This document shows positions 1 through 6,671 of a stretch of 11,709 nucleotides of DNA, piece by piece; position 1 is the first letter of the stretch, and every line of letters starts with the position of its first letter. Position numbers and translations under genes: made by a program. The DNA is taken from assembly GCA_020439725.1 (NCBI GenBank), contig JAGQSE010000709.1:1-11709 (forward strand), written 5' to 3'. Origin of the DNA: Acidobacteriota bacterium (GTDB taxonomy: Bacteria > Acidobacteriota > Thermoanaerobaculia > Multivoradales > JAHZIX01). The notes beneath the pieces are model-generated. The model did no database searches. It saw only the letters and a list, made by a program, of their open reading frames with translations, and had not been told where the DNA came from.

Positions 1-71
1 AGCCGCGGGCTCGGCGGGGAGCGGTCACCGCGCGAAACGGTGCTTGTCGGTAGCTTTCGTTGCAACGTCTC

Positions 72-434
72 TCAAAGCCGCTGGGGAGTCGCCACGGTAC
101 GCTCGCCGCCGGCGGTGCCCGTGTTGACGGTCGAGGCGGGCTCGAAGAGCAGCACGTGGGCTTCCGTCGGGGCCGAGGGACAGTGCTCGGTCCCGCGGGG
201 GACGATCAGGAACTCGCCTTCGCGCACCGTCACCGTCCGGTCGCGGAAGAGCATGTCGAACGAGCCCGAAACCACGAAGAACAGCTCGTCCTCGGCTTCG
301 TGGGAGTGCCATACGAAGTCGCCGAGCAGCTTGACCAGCTTGACGTGCTGACCGTTGAGCTCGCCGACGATCTTCGGATCCCAATGGCTCGAAAACGAAG
401 CGAGCTTCTGCGCAAGGTTGACCACGTCGCTCAA
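72..434 (-). CDS. Small single-domain cupin protein
   Basis: A 120-residue cytosolic protein with one complete cupin barrel. Both classical motifs are present: motif 1 runs from G38 through H43-x-H45 and E50 to G57, and motif 2 from G73 through P79 and G81 to H84. The two histidines, Glu50 and His84 would bind one metal ion (family knowledge); substrate and reaction cannot be read from the sequence. No signal peptide or extra DNA-binding domain is seen. The chosen start is TTG at 434, because AGGAGG (445-440) lies 5 nt upstream and the product then begins MSDVVNLAQK, a natural N-terminus. A longer reading from TTG at 458 would add eight residues and overlap the carbonic anhydrase stop by four bases, but that start has no comparable ribosome site. 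Either way the gene touches or overlaps the end of the carbonic anhydrase gene, so it is probably cotranscribed and translationally coupled. Confidence 0.85.
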   Translation of the reverse strand: MSDVVNLAQKLASFSSHWDPKIVGELNGQHVKLVKLLGDFVWHSHEAEDELFFVVSGSFDMLFRDRTVTVREGEFLIVPRGTEHCPSAPTEAHVLLFEPASTVNTGTAGGERTVATPQRL

Positions 435-439
435 GGGAT

Positions 440-445
440 CCTCCT
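440..445 (-). promoter_or_regulatory. Shine-Dalgarno site inside the end of the carbonic anhydrase gene
   Basis: AGGAGG on the minus strand, 5 nt before the TTG at 434. It lies just past the carbonic anhydrase stop (457-455) and decides the cupin start in favour of 434 over 458. The arrangement suits reinitiation by ribosomes finishing the upstream gene. Confidence 0.65.
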
Positions 446-454
446 CGCCGCGGC

Positions 455-1084
455 TCAAGACTCCAGCGGCATGCCGTCGAAGAAGTCCACCACCCCGGTT
501 TCAAGGCAGTACTCGGCTCCCACCACCAGCAACCCATCGTCCGCGATCAGCTGCTCGAGGATCTGCGAGCCATGACGCAGCTGGTTCGCCGAGGCGCGAA
601 TGTTGGCGCGCACGGCCTGTTTTACCAGCGCGTCCGGGTCGTCGCGCAGCTCGGTCTCGAGCAGCGGCTGCAGCGACGGGCGCACCCGGTCGACGATCGC
701 CTGGAGGTTGCGCGACGAGGGGCCGGCGGGACCGCGCAGGGCTTCGATCGTGGCGAGCACCGCGCCGCACTGCGTATGGCCTAGGACCACCACCAGCCGT
801 GTCCCGAAGCGCTCGGCGGCGAACTCGACGCTGCCGACCAGCGATGGCGCGATGACGTTGCCGGCGACTCGGATCACGAAGAGATCCCCGAGCCCCTGGT
901 CGAAGACGATCTCCGCGGGTACCCGCGAGTCCGAGCAGCCGAGGATGATGGCGAAGGGCTCCTGGCTGGTCGGTAGCTCCACCCCCCGCGTGCCCTGGAG
1001 CTGCACCTGGGCTCCCCGGACGTTGGAGGCAAAACGGCGGTTTCCTTGCTGCAGACGTTCGAGGGCTTCAGTCGCTGGAACCAT
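455..1084 (-). CDS. Beta-class carbonic anhydrase
   Basis: A 209-residue zinc enzyme catalysing reversible hydration of CO2 to bicarbonate and a proton. The sequence shows the full beta-class active site: CSDSR with zinc ligand C50 and the D52-R54 dyad, then HTQCG with zinc ligands H103 and C106. The stretch VPAEIVFDQGLGDLFVIRVAGN follows the first motif as in typical bacterial enzymes, and the N-terminus (EALERLQQGNRRF) is the usual helix of this family. There is no signal peptide, so it is cytosolic. Length is normal. The ATG at 1084 has GGAG 5 nt upstream (1093-1090). It is the first gene of a minus-strand pair with the cupin. The family assignment is secure; the physiological role (pH, bicarbonate supply for carboxylases) is inference. 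Confidence 0.96.
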   Translation of the reverse strand: MVPATEALERLQQGNRRFASNVRGAQVQLQGTRGVELPTSQEPFAIILGCSDSRVPAEIVFDQGLGDLFVIRVAGNVIAPSLVGSVEFAAERFGTRLVVVLGHTQCGAVLATIEALRGPAGPSSRNLQAIVDRVRPSLQPLLETELRDDPDALVKQAVRANIRASANQLRHGSQILEQLIADDGLLVVGAEYCLETGVVDFFDGMPLES

Positions 1085-1117
1085 GGGCTCTCCGAGGGTG
1101 GTGGGTGATGGACCCCG

Positions 1118-1146
1118 ATGGTATCAGCGCCAGTGGGATCGGCCAC
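1118..1146 (-). promoter_or_regulatory. Weak candidate promoter for the carbonic anhydrase-cupin pair
   Basis: On the minus strand an extended -10 element, TGA followed by TACCAT (1123-1118), lies about 33 nt before the ATG at 1084. A poor -35 (GTGGCC, 1146-1141) sits 17 nt upstream. The match is weak and is offered only because the gene needs a promoter between 1084 and the upstream terminator. Confidence 0.28.
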
Positions 1147-1235
1147 GGGCGGGGAAGAGCTCGGAACGGCCCCCAGACCGGAGGGGCCGCGTTGCCGAGC
1201 TGTGTGTGCCGACCGCGACCGGGTGAAGCCGGTGA

Positions 1236-1268
1236 GAAAAAGCCCGCGAGGGTTGCCCCCCGCGGGCT
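1236..1268 (-). terminator. Rho-independent terminator of the propeller/PKD gene
   Basis: Read on the minus strand, an 8-bp perfect GC-rich stem (AGCCCGCG with CGCGGGCT, 1268-1261 and 1248-1241) has three further inner pairs after a mismatch. It is followed directly by TTTTT (1241-1237). It begins about 30 nt after the stop at 1298 and separates that gene from the carbonic anhydrase pair on the same strand. Confidence 0.88.
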
Positions 1269-1297
1269 TCGACCGACTTCGTCAGGAGCGCGGCGGT

Positions 1298-4159
1298 TCA
1301 GTTGCCGTCCGAAACGGCCGTGGTCCAGTTGCTCGTGTCGCCGGACTCGAAGCCGTCATCCATCAGCCCGGAAGTCGAGCCGGTCACCGTCACGCTCTTC
1401 GTACCCGTCGCGCCGGCACACGCGGAGTTCGTCGCCTCGAGCGTCTTGCCGCCGGCAGCGCTCCAGGCGACCACCACTTCGCTGGTCGCGGAGCTGCCGG
1501 CGCCGCCTGCGGTGGACCAGCTCCAACCGTTCGCGAGGGGCGTGCAGCCGCTGCTGCTGGCGGTGAAGGCGATGGCGTGGCCGGCCGCCACGCTCGACGA
1601 GCCGGTGATCGTGATCGTCGGGGCCGCCACGCTGCCGACGTTGATCAGCGGGTGGTCCTCGTAGACGTCCGAGGCGCTGGTACGCCGGACGCGGACGCGG
1701 GGATGGTAGACCCCGACATCCTGGTACGTGTGGCTCGTCACCGGGGAAGCGTGGTCGGGGTCCTCGAAGGATCCATCGCCATCCCAGTCGTAATCCCAGA
1801 GGTCGGGGTTCCCCTCCGACCGGTCGGTGAAGGTGATCGCGACACCCGCATCGGCGAAACATACGCCGCCACCGCAGAACAGGCTGGCCAGGAAGTCAGC
1901 CACCAGCGGTTGGGCGTTCGACACGTCGACGCTCAGCACCGAGCTCTCGCGCTCGGCCTCGAGACAGTTGCGCACCTTGACCTGGACATCGTAGATGGCG
2001 GCGACGGCGTAGGTATGCGTTGGGTTGGGCCCGCTCACCGGATCGTTGGTCCATCCCTGGTAGCCGTCGTTGTTGGGCCCGCCGCCCGGATCGTCGCCGA
2101 AATTCCAGTTCCATTCCGTCGCGCCCGCGACGCCCGCATGGAAGACCACCGTGCCGCTCGCCGGTGGAGCGGGTTGGCCGTCGTAGGTCGGAACGAAGCC
2201 GCCGCTCGACGGCAGGGCCGGCAGGCCGTTGAGGGTGACCGAGGCGCTGGTCGCGGAATCCGAGCCGCTACCGTTGCTCACGGTCACCTGCGCGGTGTAG
2301 CCGACGCCGACCGTCGTCCCGGGGGCTGAAGTCCAGACGAAGGGGTTGACGTTGCCGCCGGTGTCGACGACACCCCCGCCGACCTGGCGGATCTGCCAGC
2401 TGAAGGACAGAGGAGGCTGGCCGGTGGCGCCCTGGGCCGTGAAGGTGACGGGCTGGCACACGAGCGCGGGATTGGGGGTCGCGGAGACGCTGGTCACCAT
2501 CGCCTCTGGCGGCAGGACCGTCACGCTTCGCGAGGTCGAATCGCTCCCCGAAATGTTGGCAACTTCGAGCGAGACGGTCTTGGTGCCGGCGGAGTCGAAA
2601 GTCACTCCCGAAGGGTTCTGGGCCGTCGACGAGCTCGGGTTGCCGTCGGGGAGGAAGTCCCAGCTCCAGCTCATGACGCCGCCGCCGGTGCTCTGGTCGA
2701 TGAAGCTGACCGGCGTATCCGGGTAGATCTGTGCCGGGGTCCAGGAGAACGCCGCCACCGGCGGTGAGCCGGTGGTTTGGTGGTGGACGTCGAAGATGCC
2801 GTGGGCGGCACGGTAGAAATAATCGCCGTAGAACTTCCCGACCCGGGGGGCGACACGATTGAACCCGTGGACGCCATTCTGGCGGTAGTACCATCCCCAA
2901 TAGCTCACCGCTTCGCCATCGAGGATCACCGTTCCCGGCGGTGTCAGGTCGACCGGAGAGGCCGGGTTCGTCACGTTGTAGAGCCACTCGTTCTGGTTGC
3001 CGGACAGGCAGTAGTTCGAGTCACCGAAGTAGACGAAGGGAACGCCGCCGGTGCCCGCCGAGTCGGTGACCTGCGGGTCGCCGTTCGTCGGCATGCTCTT
3101 GGTCCAGATCGGGCTGCCCAGGGAACAAAAGCCATTGGTGATGCAGCTGACGTTGTAGATCCGCCCCTGGCCCGTCGAACCGGGGGTTCGAAGCGCCAGG
3201 TAGTAGCTGGAGCCGTCTTGCCACAGCGCCACGCCATAGACGCTATCGGTCGACAGCGCGTTCATCACCTGGACCGGAGCGGACGGGTTGCTGACGTTCC
3301 AGATCTCGAACCCCTTGGGTGAGAACTTCGAGCTGAAGACGATGAAGTTGCCGGCGCCGTCGATGAAACTGGCGGTCGAGCGGGTACCGATCTTGCCCAG
3401 ATAGACGCCCGGGCACACCGTGGTTCCGGGCTGTCGCTCGGTGCACCGGCTGCTGAGGTTCTTGGCCACCGTCATGTTGTAGGCGTAGACACCGCCTGAG
3501 ACGTCAGCGGCGATGAAGGCGTAGTCGACGCCGCCGATGGTCGTGGCATAGACGCCCTTGGCGTTGCGGCTGGGTGTGGTGCCCGGTCCGTTGTCCTGGT
3601 ACTTGATCGCGGGGCTCATCTTGTCCGTCGTGTCGTAGATCGCGATCCCGACACCATAGCGACCGACCAGCGCCATCCGGTCGCTCTTGCCCGGCGGGGC
3701 GTCGATGTCCTCGAAGACCGAGAACGCATGCGCATCCGCCGCCCAGGTCAGGCCCGAAGAGTTGATGCCCCGGTCCCACATGAAGGATGGAGACCCAGGC
3801 GTGCTGCGAACATCCCAGATCTGGACCCGCGTCGAAGTGGCCGTGAAGACCCAGCCCTGCTCGACGTCGAGCGAGAGCCAGTAGGGGTTGGTCTCGAAGG
3901 ACCCGACACCGTCGAAGTCCGTGGTATCCCGGTTCGCGGGTAGAAGTCCAAGATCCGTCGGTTCGAGAGAGCCCCAGAGTTGGGACGGCACACCGCTTGC
4001 AGGTGTGTTGCAGATGGAGTACGAGCAGCTGCCAGGAAAGCAGCCCGCTTCTCCGGAAGTCGCCCAAAACGCCGAGACGAGAAGCGCCAAGAGGGGCAGT
4101 GTGGCTCGAAGGAGCCTGCCACCACTAGGTCTGCAAGATGAGAGGACGGTCGTCGGCAT
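1298..4159 (-). CDS. Exported beta-propeller/PKD multidomain protein, copy 1
   Basis: A 953-residue secreted or surface protein of unknown function. The N-terminus has an Arg-containing head and hydrophobic core (about residues 15-38), a signal peptide, followed by a C-x4-C-x4-C cluster (C40, C45, C50). Residues 60-460 look like an LVIVD-type beta-propeller: repeated strands end in IWDV, IYDT, YAYN, IWNV, IYNV and LYNV, and NPxxPV turns recur. PKD or Ig-like modules follow: 466-549 (WSWDF), 553-645, 655-747 (WNWNFGDD, THTYAVAAIYDVQV), 751-840 (YDWDGDGSFEDPD, HTYQDVGVYHPRV) and 845-926. The last 21 residues carry DDGFESGDTSNW. The ATG at 4159 follows GAGGGAG with a 7-nt spacer. Its N-terminal 570 residues are clearly homologous to the gene starting at 10017. 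PKD modules usually act as spacers or carbohydrate/protein-binding domains in exported proteins (family knowledge); no protease or glycosidase domain is visible, so adhesion or matrix function is inferred. Confidence 0.9.
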   Translation of the reverse strand: MPTTVLSSCRPSGGRLLRATLPLLALLVSAFWATSGEAGCFPGSCSYSICNTPASGVPSQLWGSLEPTDLGLLPANRDTTDFDGVGSFETNPYWLSLDVEQGWVFTATSTRVQIWDVRSTPGSPSFMWDRGINSSGLTWAADAHAFSVFEDIDAPPGKSDRMALVGRYGVGIAIYDTTDKMSPAIKYQDNGPGTTPSRNAKGVYATTIGGVDYAFIAADVSGGVYAYNMTVAKNLSSRCTERQPGTTVCPGVYLGKIGTRSTASFIDGAGNFIVFSSKFSPKGFEIWNVSNPSAPVQVMNALSTDSVYGVALWQDGSSYYLALRTPGSTGQGRIYNVSCITNGFCSLGSPIWTKSMPTNGDPQVTDSAGTGGVPFVYFGDSNYCLSGNQNEWLYNVTNPASPVDLTPPGTVILDGEAVSYWGWYYRQNGVHGFNRVAPRVGKFYGDYFYRAAHGIFDVHHQTTGSPPVAAFSWTPAQIYPDTPVSFIDQSTGGGVMSWSWDFLPDGNPSSSTAQNPSGVTFDSAGTKTVSLEVANISGSDSTSRSVTVLPPEAMVTSVSATPNPALVCQPVTFTAQGATGQPPLSFSWQIRQVGGGVVDTGGNVNPFVWTSAPGTTVGVGYTAQVTVSNGSGSDSATSASVTLNGLPALPSSGGFVPTYDGQPAPPASGTVVFHAGVAGATEWNWNFGDDPGGGPNNDGYQGWTNDPVSGPNPTHTYAVAAIYDVQVKVRNCLEAERESSVLSVDVSNAQPLVADFLASLFCGGGVCFADAGVAITFTDRSEGNPDLWDYDWDGDGSFEDPDHASPVTSHTYQDVGVYHPRVRVRRTSASDVYEDHPLINVGSVAAPTITITGSSSVAAGHAIAFTASSSGCTPLANGWSWSTAGGAGSSATSEVVVAWSAAGGKTLEATNSACAGATGTKSVTVTGSTSGLMDDGFESGDTSNWTTAVSDGN

Positions 4160-4266
4160 AAAGAGTCTCCCTCGATCAACCGGGGGGGCGATCCTGGGGT
4201 CCTGGCAGCCGCCACGGCTGCAGATCGTAAGGTACTCGCGCTCAGGGCAGCGGAGCCGGATGAAAG

Positions 4267-4295
4267 ATTATGCCATTCTGCTATGGCATTGTGCA
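4267..4295 (-). promoter_or_regulatory. Candidate promoter of propeller/PKD copy 1
   Basis: On the minus strand TGCACA (4295-4290, 4 of 6 to TTGACA) is followed after exactly 17 nt by CATAAT (4272-4267, 5 of 6 to TATAAT). Transcription would start near 4260, giving a leader of about 100 nt before the ATG at 4159. The spacer is filled by the dyad described separately. Confidence 0.5.
4270..4289. promoter_or_regulatory. Perfect dyad, candidate operator
   Basis: ATGCCAT-N6-ATGGCAT is a perfect 7-bp inverted repeat with a 6-nt centre. It lies between the proposed -35 and -10 of the minus-strand promoter, a position suited to a repressor or a spacer-binding activator. No regulator gene is in the window. 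Confidence 0.45.
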
Positions 4296-4378
4296 ATCTA
4301 TGAAGGGCTTGCGGGAAATGCTCGAGGCGCGTCGGGGCCGGGACCCCGCGGCTCGGTCGCGCCGCGAGGTCTGGCGCC

Positions 4379-4408
4379 TTGGGGGTGCCAAGAGCCTTCT
4401 GCTAGCAT
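4379..4408 (+). promoter_or_regulatory. Candidate promoter of the FG-GAP gene
   Basis: TTGGGG (4379-4384), an 18-nt spacer, and TAGCAT (4403-4408) preceded by TGC, an extended -10. Start would be near 4415, leaving a leader of about 165 nt. The -35 matches only the TTG. The -10 shares TTYTGCTA with promoters at 8154 and 9874. Confidence 0.4.
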
Positions 4409-4517
4409 GTCTCGTCCGGCGGGTGGCGACGCCGGCTCAGGTCGGTGGAGTCCCTCCGAGCGATCCGTGGGTATTGGATAACAGCATCAGGTTCTCCCTC
4501 GTGATGCGGGCCGTCTT

Positions 4518-4536
4518 TCGACCCCCTTCGGGTCGA
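4518..4536 (+). other. Leader hairpin before the FG-GAP gene
   Basis: TCGACCC-CCTTC-GGGTCGA, a perfect 7-bp stem with a 5-nt loop, 42 nt upstream of the ATG at 4579. There is no T tract after it, so it is not a standard terminator; it may be a structural leader element. Confidence 0.45.
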
Positions 4537-4578
4537 CGTCCGCAGTGCCGAAGAATTCGCCTCGAAAGGAAGCCCTCT

Positions 4579-6318
4579 ATGAGCTCAGTTTGGTCCAGTA
4601 GGTCGCTTGAACTCCGCCCTTGGTTCGGCGGCTTGATGCTCGCGCTGCTCCTCGTCCCCGCTGCCGTTCCCGCGGTGGCGCAAGACGAGCAGGGTTGGGA
4701 CGTCGAGACCACCGTCCCCGACCCCATGGACGACCTCGGCAGCCTCGAGCCCGCCGACGGCAAATGGCTCAAGGGCGAGGACGGCCGAGAGTACTTCGTC
4801 AAGGAAGTGAAGAAGGTGCGCGGCACCTATGCCTACGAGGGCAAGGACAAGATCCGCTACAAGCACTGGTTCCTGTTCGATCTCGACCACGAGACCGCTG
4901 ACGCTTTCTTCATCAAGATCTACAAGCCGGCCGAGCGCGCTCCCGGCAGCAGCCCCGAGGAGAAGGCGAAGGAGCGTGAGGCGAAGCTGGCGGAGATCGC
5001 CGCCACCTACAAGCTCGACGTCGGGGAGAGCGATCGCATCACCTTCAAGCCCTTCGACCGGGGGCTGCCTCGCCGGGAGATGTGGCGTAACGGCTTCGAC
5101 ATCGCCGATATGAACGGCGACGGGCATCCGGACATCGTTCACGGTCCGGCGCGCAAGGGAGCCCCGATCCCGCACATCTTCCTGGGGGACGGGGCCGGCA
5201 ACTGGAAGCAGTGGAGCGAGGTTCGCTATCCCCGGTCGCCCTATGACTATGGGGACGCCGCCGCGGCCGACTTCAACGGGGACGGCCTCATGGACCTGGC
5301 CTTTGGCTTCCACTTGCGAGGCGTCCTCGCCATGGTGCAGCAGAGCCCTGGCGTTTTCGTCCGCTGGAGCGACGGTCTTGACCTGGCGGTGCCGGGCGCC
5401 GGGTCGGACGCGTCCGGCTTCTCGAGCCGTGCCATCGAGACCGCCGACTGGAACGGCGACGGTCGCCCCGACATCCTCGCGCTGGGTGAGGGTCCCCGAC
5501 CCGCTGGAACCAAGAGCAACAAGGATGCCGACACGGGGATGCTTCCCACCCAGAGCTTCGGACTCGTCGTCTTCTTGAACCAGGGGGACGGCACCTGGAA
5601 GCGCGATGCCGGCGGTGATCACCGGAAGGGTGTCTTCGGCGACGCTCTGGCCCATGGTGACGTCAACGGGGACGGACATATGGACGTCGTGACGGCGTCG
5701 AACCTGCTCGGGGTGCGCGACGTGCTCTACCTGGGGCACGACGACAACAGCTGGAGTCAAGACAAGCTCGACGCCGCTCGGCCGTCTGCATACCTCGAGT
5801 CCGTCGCCATTGCCGACTTCGACGGCGATGGTCGGGACGACGTCGCGATCGGCTATGCCAGCTGGGAGATGAAGATGTGGCGGACCGGTCTTGACATCCT
5901 TCTCGCGCGCGAGGGTGGCACGTGGCAGCGGAAGTCGATCTTCCTCGACGAAAGCCGACTCAGCCTCTGGGCCCTGGCGACCGGTGATATCGACGGCGAC
6001 GGTCACGCCGACGTGGTCACCGCCACCGGGAAGGGCGACATGATCGTCTTCCTTGGGGACGGAGCCGGCAACTTCACCCGCGAGGCCTCTCCCGAGATGC
6101 GCAGCCCGCACGGCTGCCGAGGCTACGCGGTCCGGCTCCACGACCTGGACGGCGATGGCCGCGACGAGGTCGTCGCCGCCTTCGCCGGCGAGGGATCGGC
6201 CCTGCCGATGCCTGAGTTCCCCGAGACCTGCAAGAGTGGAGGTGCTATCGTCGCCTGGCGGGCGGACGTGGGCGCGCCGGCCGGCGCCCAGGAGGCCGAG
6301 AGCACCAAGGCGCCATGA
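4579..6318 (+). CDS. Exported seven-repeat FG-GAP (VCBS-like) protein
   Basis: A 579-residue exported protein predicted to fold largely as a seven-bladed beta-propeller. Residues 1-35 form a signal peptide (hydrophobic 17-34, likely cleavage after AVAQ). Residues 58-118 form a charged, aromatic domain I do not recognise (EYFVKEVKK to FFIKIYKPAE), then a short charged helix (about 126-142). Seven calcium loops follow, D-x-(N/D)-G-D-G-x-x-(D/E), beginning at D177, D231, D290, D361, D413, D470 and D522, with spacings of 52-71 residues. Such loops bind calcium in integrin-type FG-GAP propellers (family knowledge). No catalytic domain is attached. The ATG at 4579 is chosen because AAAGGA lies 8 nt upstream and a good signal peptide begins there; the frame is open back to 4270 but codes for implausible sequence. 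It is divergent from propeller/PKD copy 1. No terminator is visible after it before the next promoter. Ligand unknown. Confidence 0.92.
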   Translation: MSSVWSSRSLELRPWFGGLMLALLLVPAAVPAVAQDEQGWDVETTVPDPMDDLGSLEPADGKWLKGEDGREYFVKEVKKVRGTYAYEGKDKIRYKHWFLFDLDHETADAFFIKIYKPAERAPGSSPEEKAKEREAKLAEIAATYKLDVGESDRITFKPFDRGLPRREMWRNGFDIADMNGDGHPDIVHGPARKGAPIPHIFLGDGAGNWKQWSEVRYPRSPYDYGDAAAADFNGDGLMDLAFGFHLRGVLAMVQQSPGVFVRWSDGLDLAVPGAGSDASGFSSRAIETADWNGDGRPDILALGEGPRPAGTKSNKDADTGMLPTQSFGLVVFLNQGDGTWKRDAGGDHRKGVFGDALAHGDVNGDGHMDVVTASNLLGVRDVLYLGHDDNSWSQDKLDAARPSAYLESVAIADFDGDGRDDVAIGYASWEMKMWRTGLDILLAREGGTWQRKSIFLDESRLSLWALATGDIDGDGHADVVTATGKGDMIVFLGDGAGNFTREASPEMRSPHGCRGYAVRLHDLDGDGRDEVVAAFAGEGSALPMPEFPETCKSGGAIVAWRADVGAPAGAQEAESTKAP

Positions 6319-6341
6319 GGCTGTCCCGGAAGGCTCGGTAC

Positions 6342-6371
6342 TTGACACCGGCAAGGGGCGCGACCTATAGT
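6342..6371 (+). promoter_or_regulatory. Near-consensus sigma70 promoter
   Basis: TTGACA (6342-6347, 6 of 6), an 18-nt spacer, and TATAGT (6366-6371, 5 of 6). The start would be near 6378. It lies only 24 nt after the FG-GAP stop codon and is the strongest promoter match I see in the window. It would drive the gene at 6672 through a leader of about 290 nt. Confidence 0.82.
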
Positions 6372-6571
6372 GCCGTCCAGTAGCCCTTTCAAGGCAGGTT
6401 TTCAGGTCGGCGTCGCTTGCCTGATTCTTGCCGATCGCGGGCTGCGGAGCTCGACACTTAGTCTTCTAGACCTGTTTCTTAGACCTTCGGGCTTTTCAAG
6501 TTTTTGACCGGGAGGTGATGCGTTCTACCGTTTGAGGAGAAGGAGCTTCACTAAGACGAAGGCGTGGGGTT

Positions 6572-6609
6572 GAGGCGCGTTGCCTCGGCCACATTTAACG
6601 TTCGCGCCT
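6572..6609 (+). promoter_or_regulatory. Two mutually exclusive leader stems
   Basis: GAGGC (6572-6576) pairs with GCCTC (6582-6586), while the overlapping AGGCGCG (6573-6579) pairs with CGCGCCT (6603-6609). Both cannot form together, which is the geometry of a switch, but each is short and no known riboswitch class is recognised. Confidence 0.3.
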
Positions 6610-6629
6610 TGTCTGGTGTGTTTTGACCC

Positions 6630-6646
6630 GGCCCCATCGTGGGGCC
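6630..6646 (+). promoter_or_regulatory. Hairpin just upstream of the ribosome site
   Basis: GGCCCCA-TCG-TGGGGCC, a perfect 7-bp GC stem (or 6 bp with a 5-nt loop). It ends 11 nt before GGAG (6658-6661), which serves the ATG at 6672 with a 10-nt spacer. Lacking a T tract, it may be a stabilising or ribosome-positioning 5' hairpin. Confidence 0.45.
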
Positions 6647-6671
6647 CAGAACTGATTGGAGACTGTTAGTA

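Larger units (their letters stand above)
4160..4578. other. Divergent intergenic control region
   Basis: 419 bases between the divergent propeller/PKD gene and the FG-GAP gene. Open frames cross it but lack ribosome sites and give arginine-rich low-quality protein, so no gene is called. It holds a candidate minus-strand promoter enclosing a perfect dyad near 4270-4289, a candidate plus-strand promoter at 4379-4408, and a small hairpin at 4518-4536. Confidence 0.7.
6319..6671 (+). other. Promoter and long leader upstream of six-cysteine protein copy 1
   Basis: 353 bases without a convincing gene. It contains the best promoter of the window (6342-6371), then about 290 nt of probable untranslated leader. 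The leader includes a direct repeat of TAGACCT (6467-6473, 6480-6486), a perfect Shine-Dalgarno-like element followed by a five-codon mini-ORF (6510-6535), a purine tract GAGGAGAAGGAG (6534-6545), two mutually exclusive stems (6572-6609) and a tight hairpin (6630-6646) just before the ribosome site of the gene. Confidence 0.7.

Noticed and set aside
1..71. Possible start of another minus-strand gene (GTG near 29) after the cupin
   Set aside because: Only about nine codons are visible and there is no clear ribosome site; a weak CACCG/CGGTG stem at 27-42 is equally possible.
1118..2329. 403-codon plus-strand frame antisense to the end of propeller/PKD copy 1
   Set aside because: It crosses a terminator and the carbonic anhydrase upstream region, lacks any motif, and opposes PKD modules with clear structure.
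4028..4062. Lipoprotein reading of propeller/PKD copy 1 (Cys40 after the signal peptide)
   Set aside because: The residues before the cysteine (GEAG) do not fit a lipobox, and copy 2 has AHAQ before its first cysteine, favouring signal peptidase I.
4270..4578. N-terminal extension of the FG-GAP gene by 103 codons
   Set aside because: The added residues are Arg-rich and unlike a secreted N-terminus, while a signal peptide and a good ribosome site begin at 4579.
5107..6168. Dockerin or EF-hand reading of the DxNGDG loops
   Set aside because: Dockerins have two loops about 24 residues apart near a terminus; here seven loops are spaced 52-71 residues, as in FG-GAP propellers.
4585..6354. 589-codon open frame antisense to the FG-GAP gene
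   Set aside because: GC-rich third positions keep the opposite frame open; the sense frame has seven regular calcium loops and a signal peptide, and the antisense frame has no motif.
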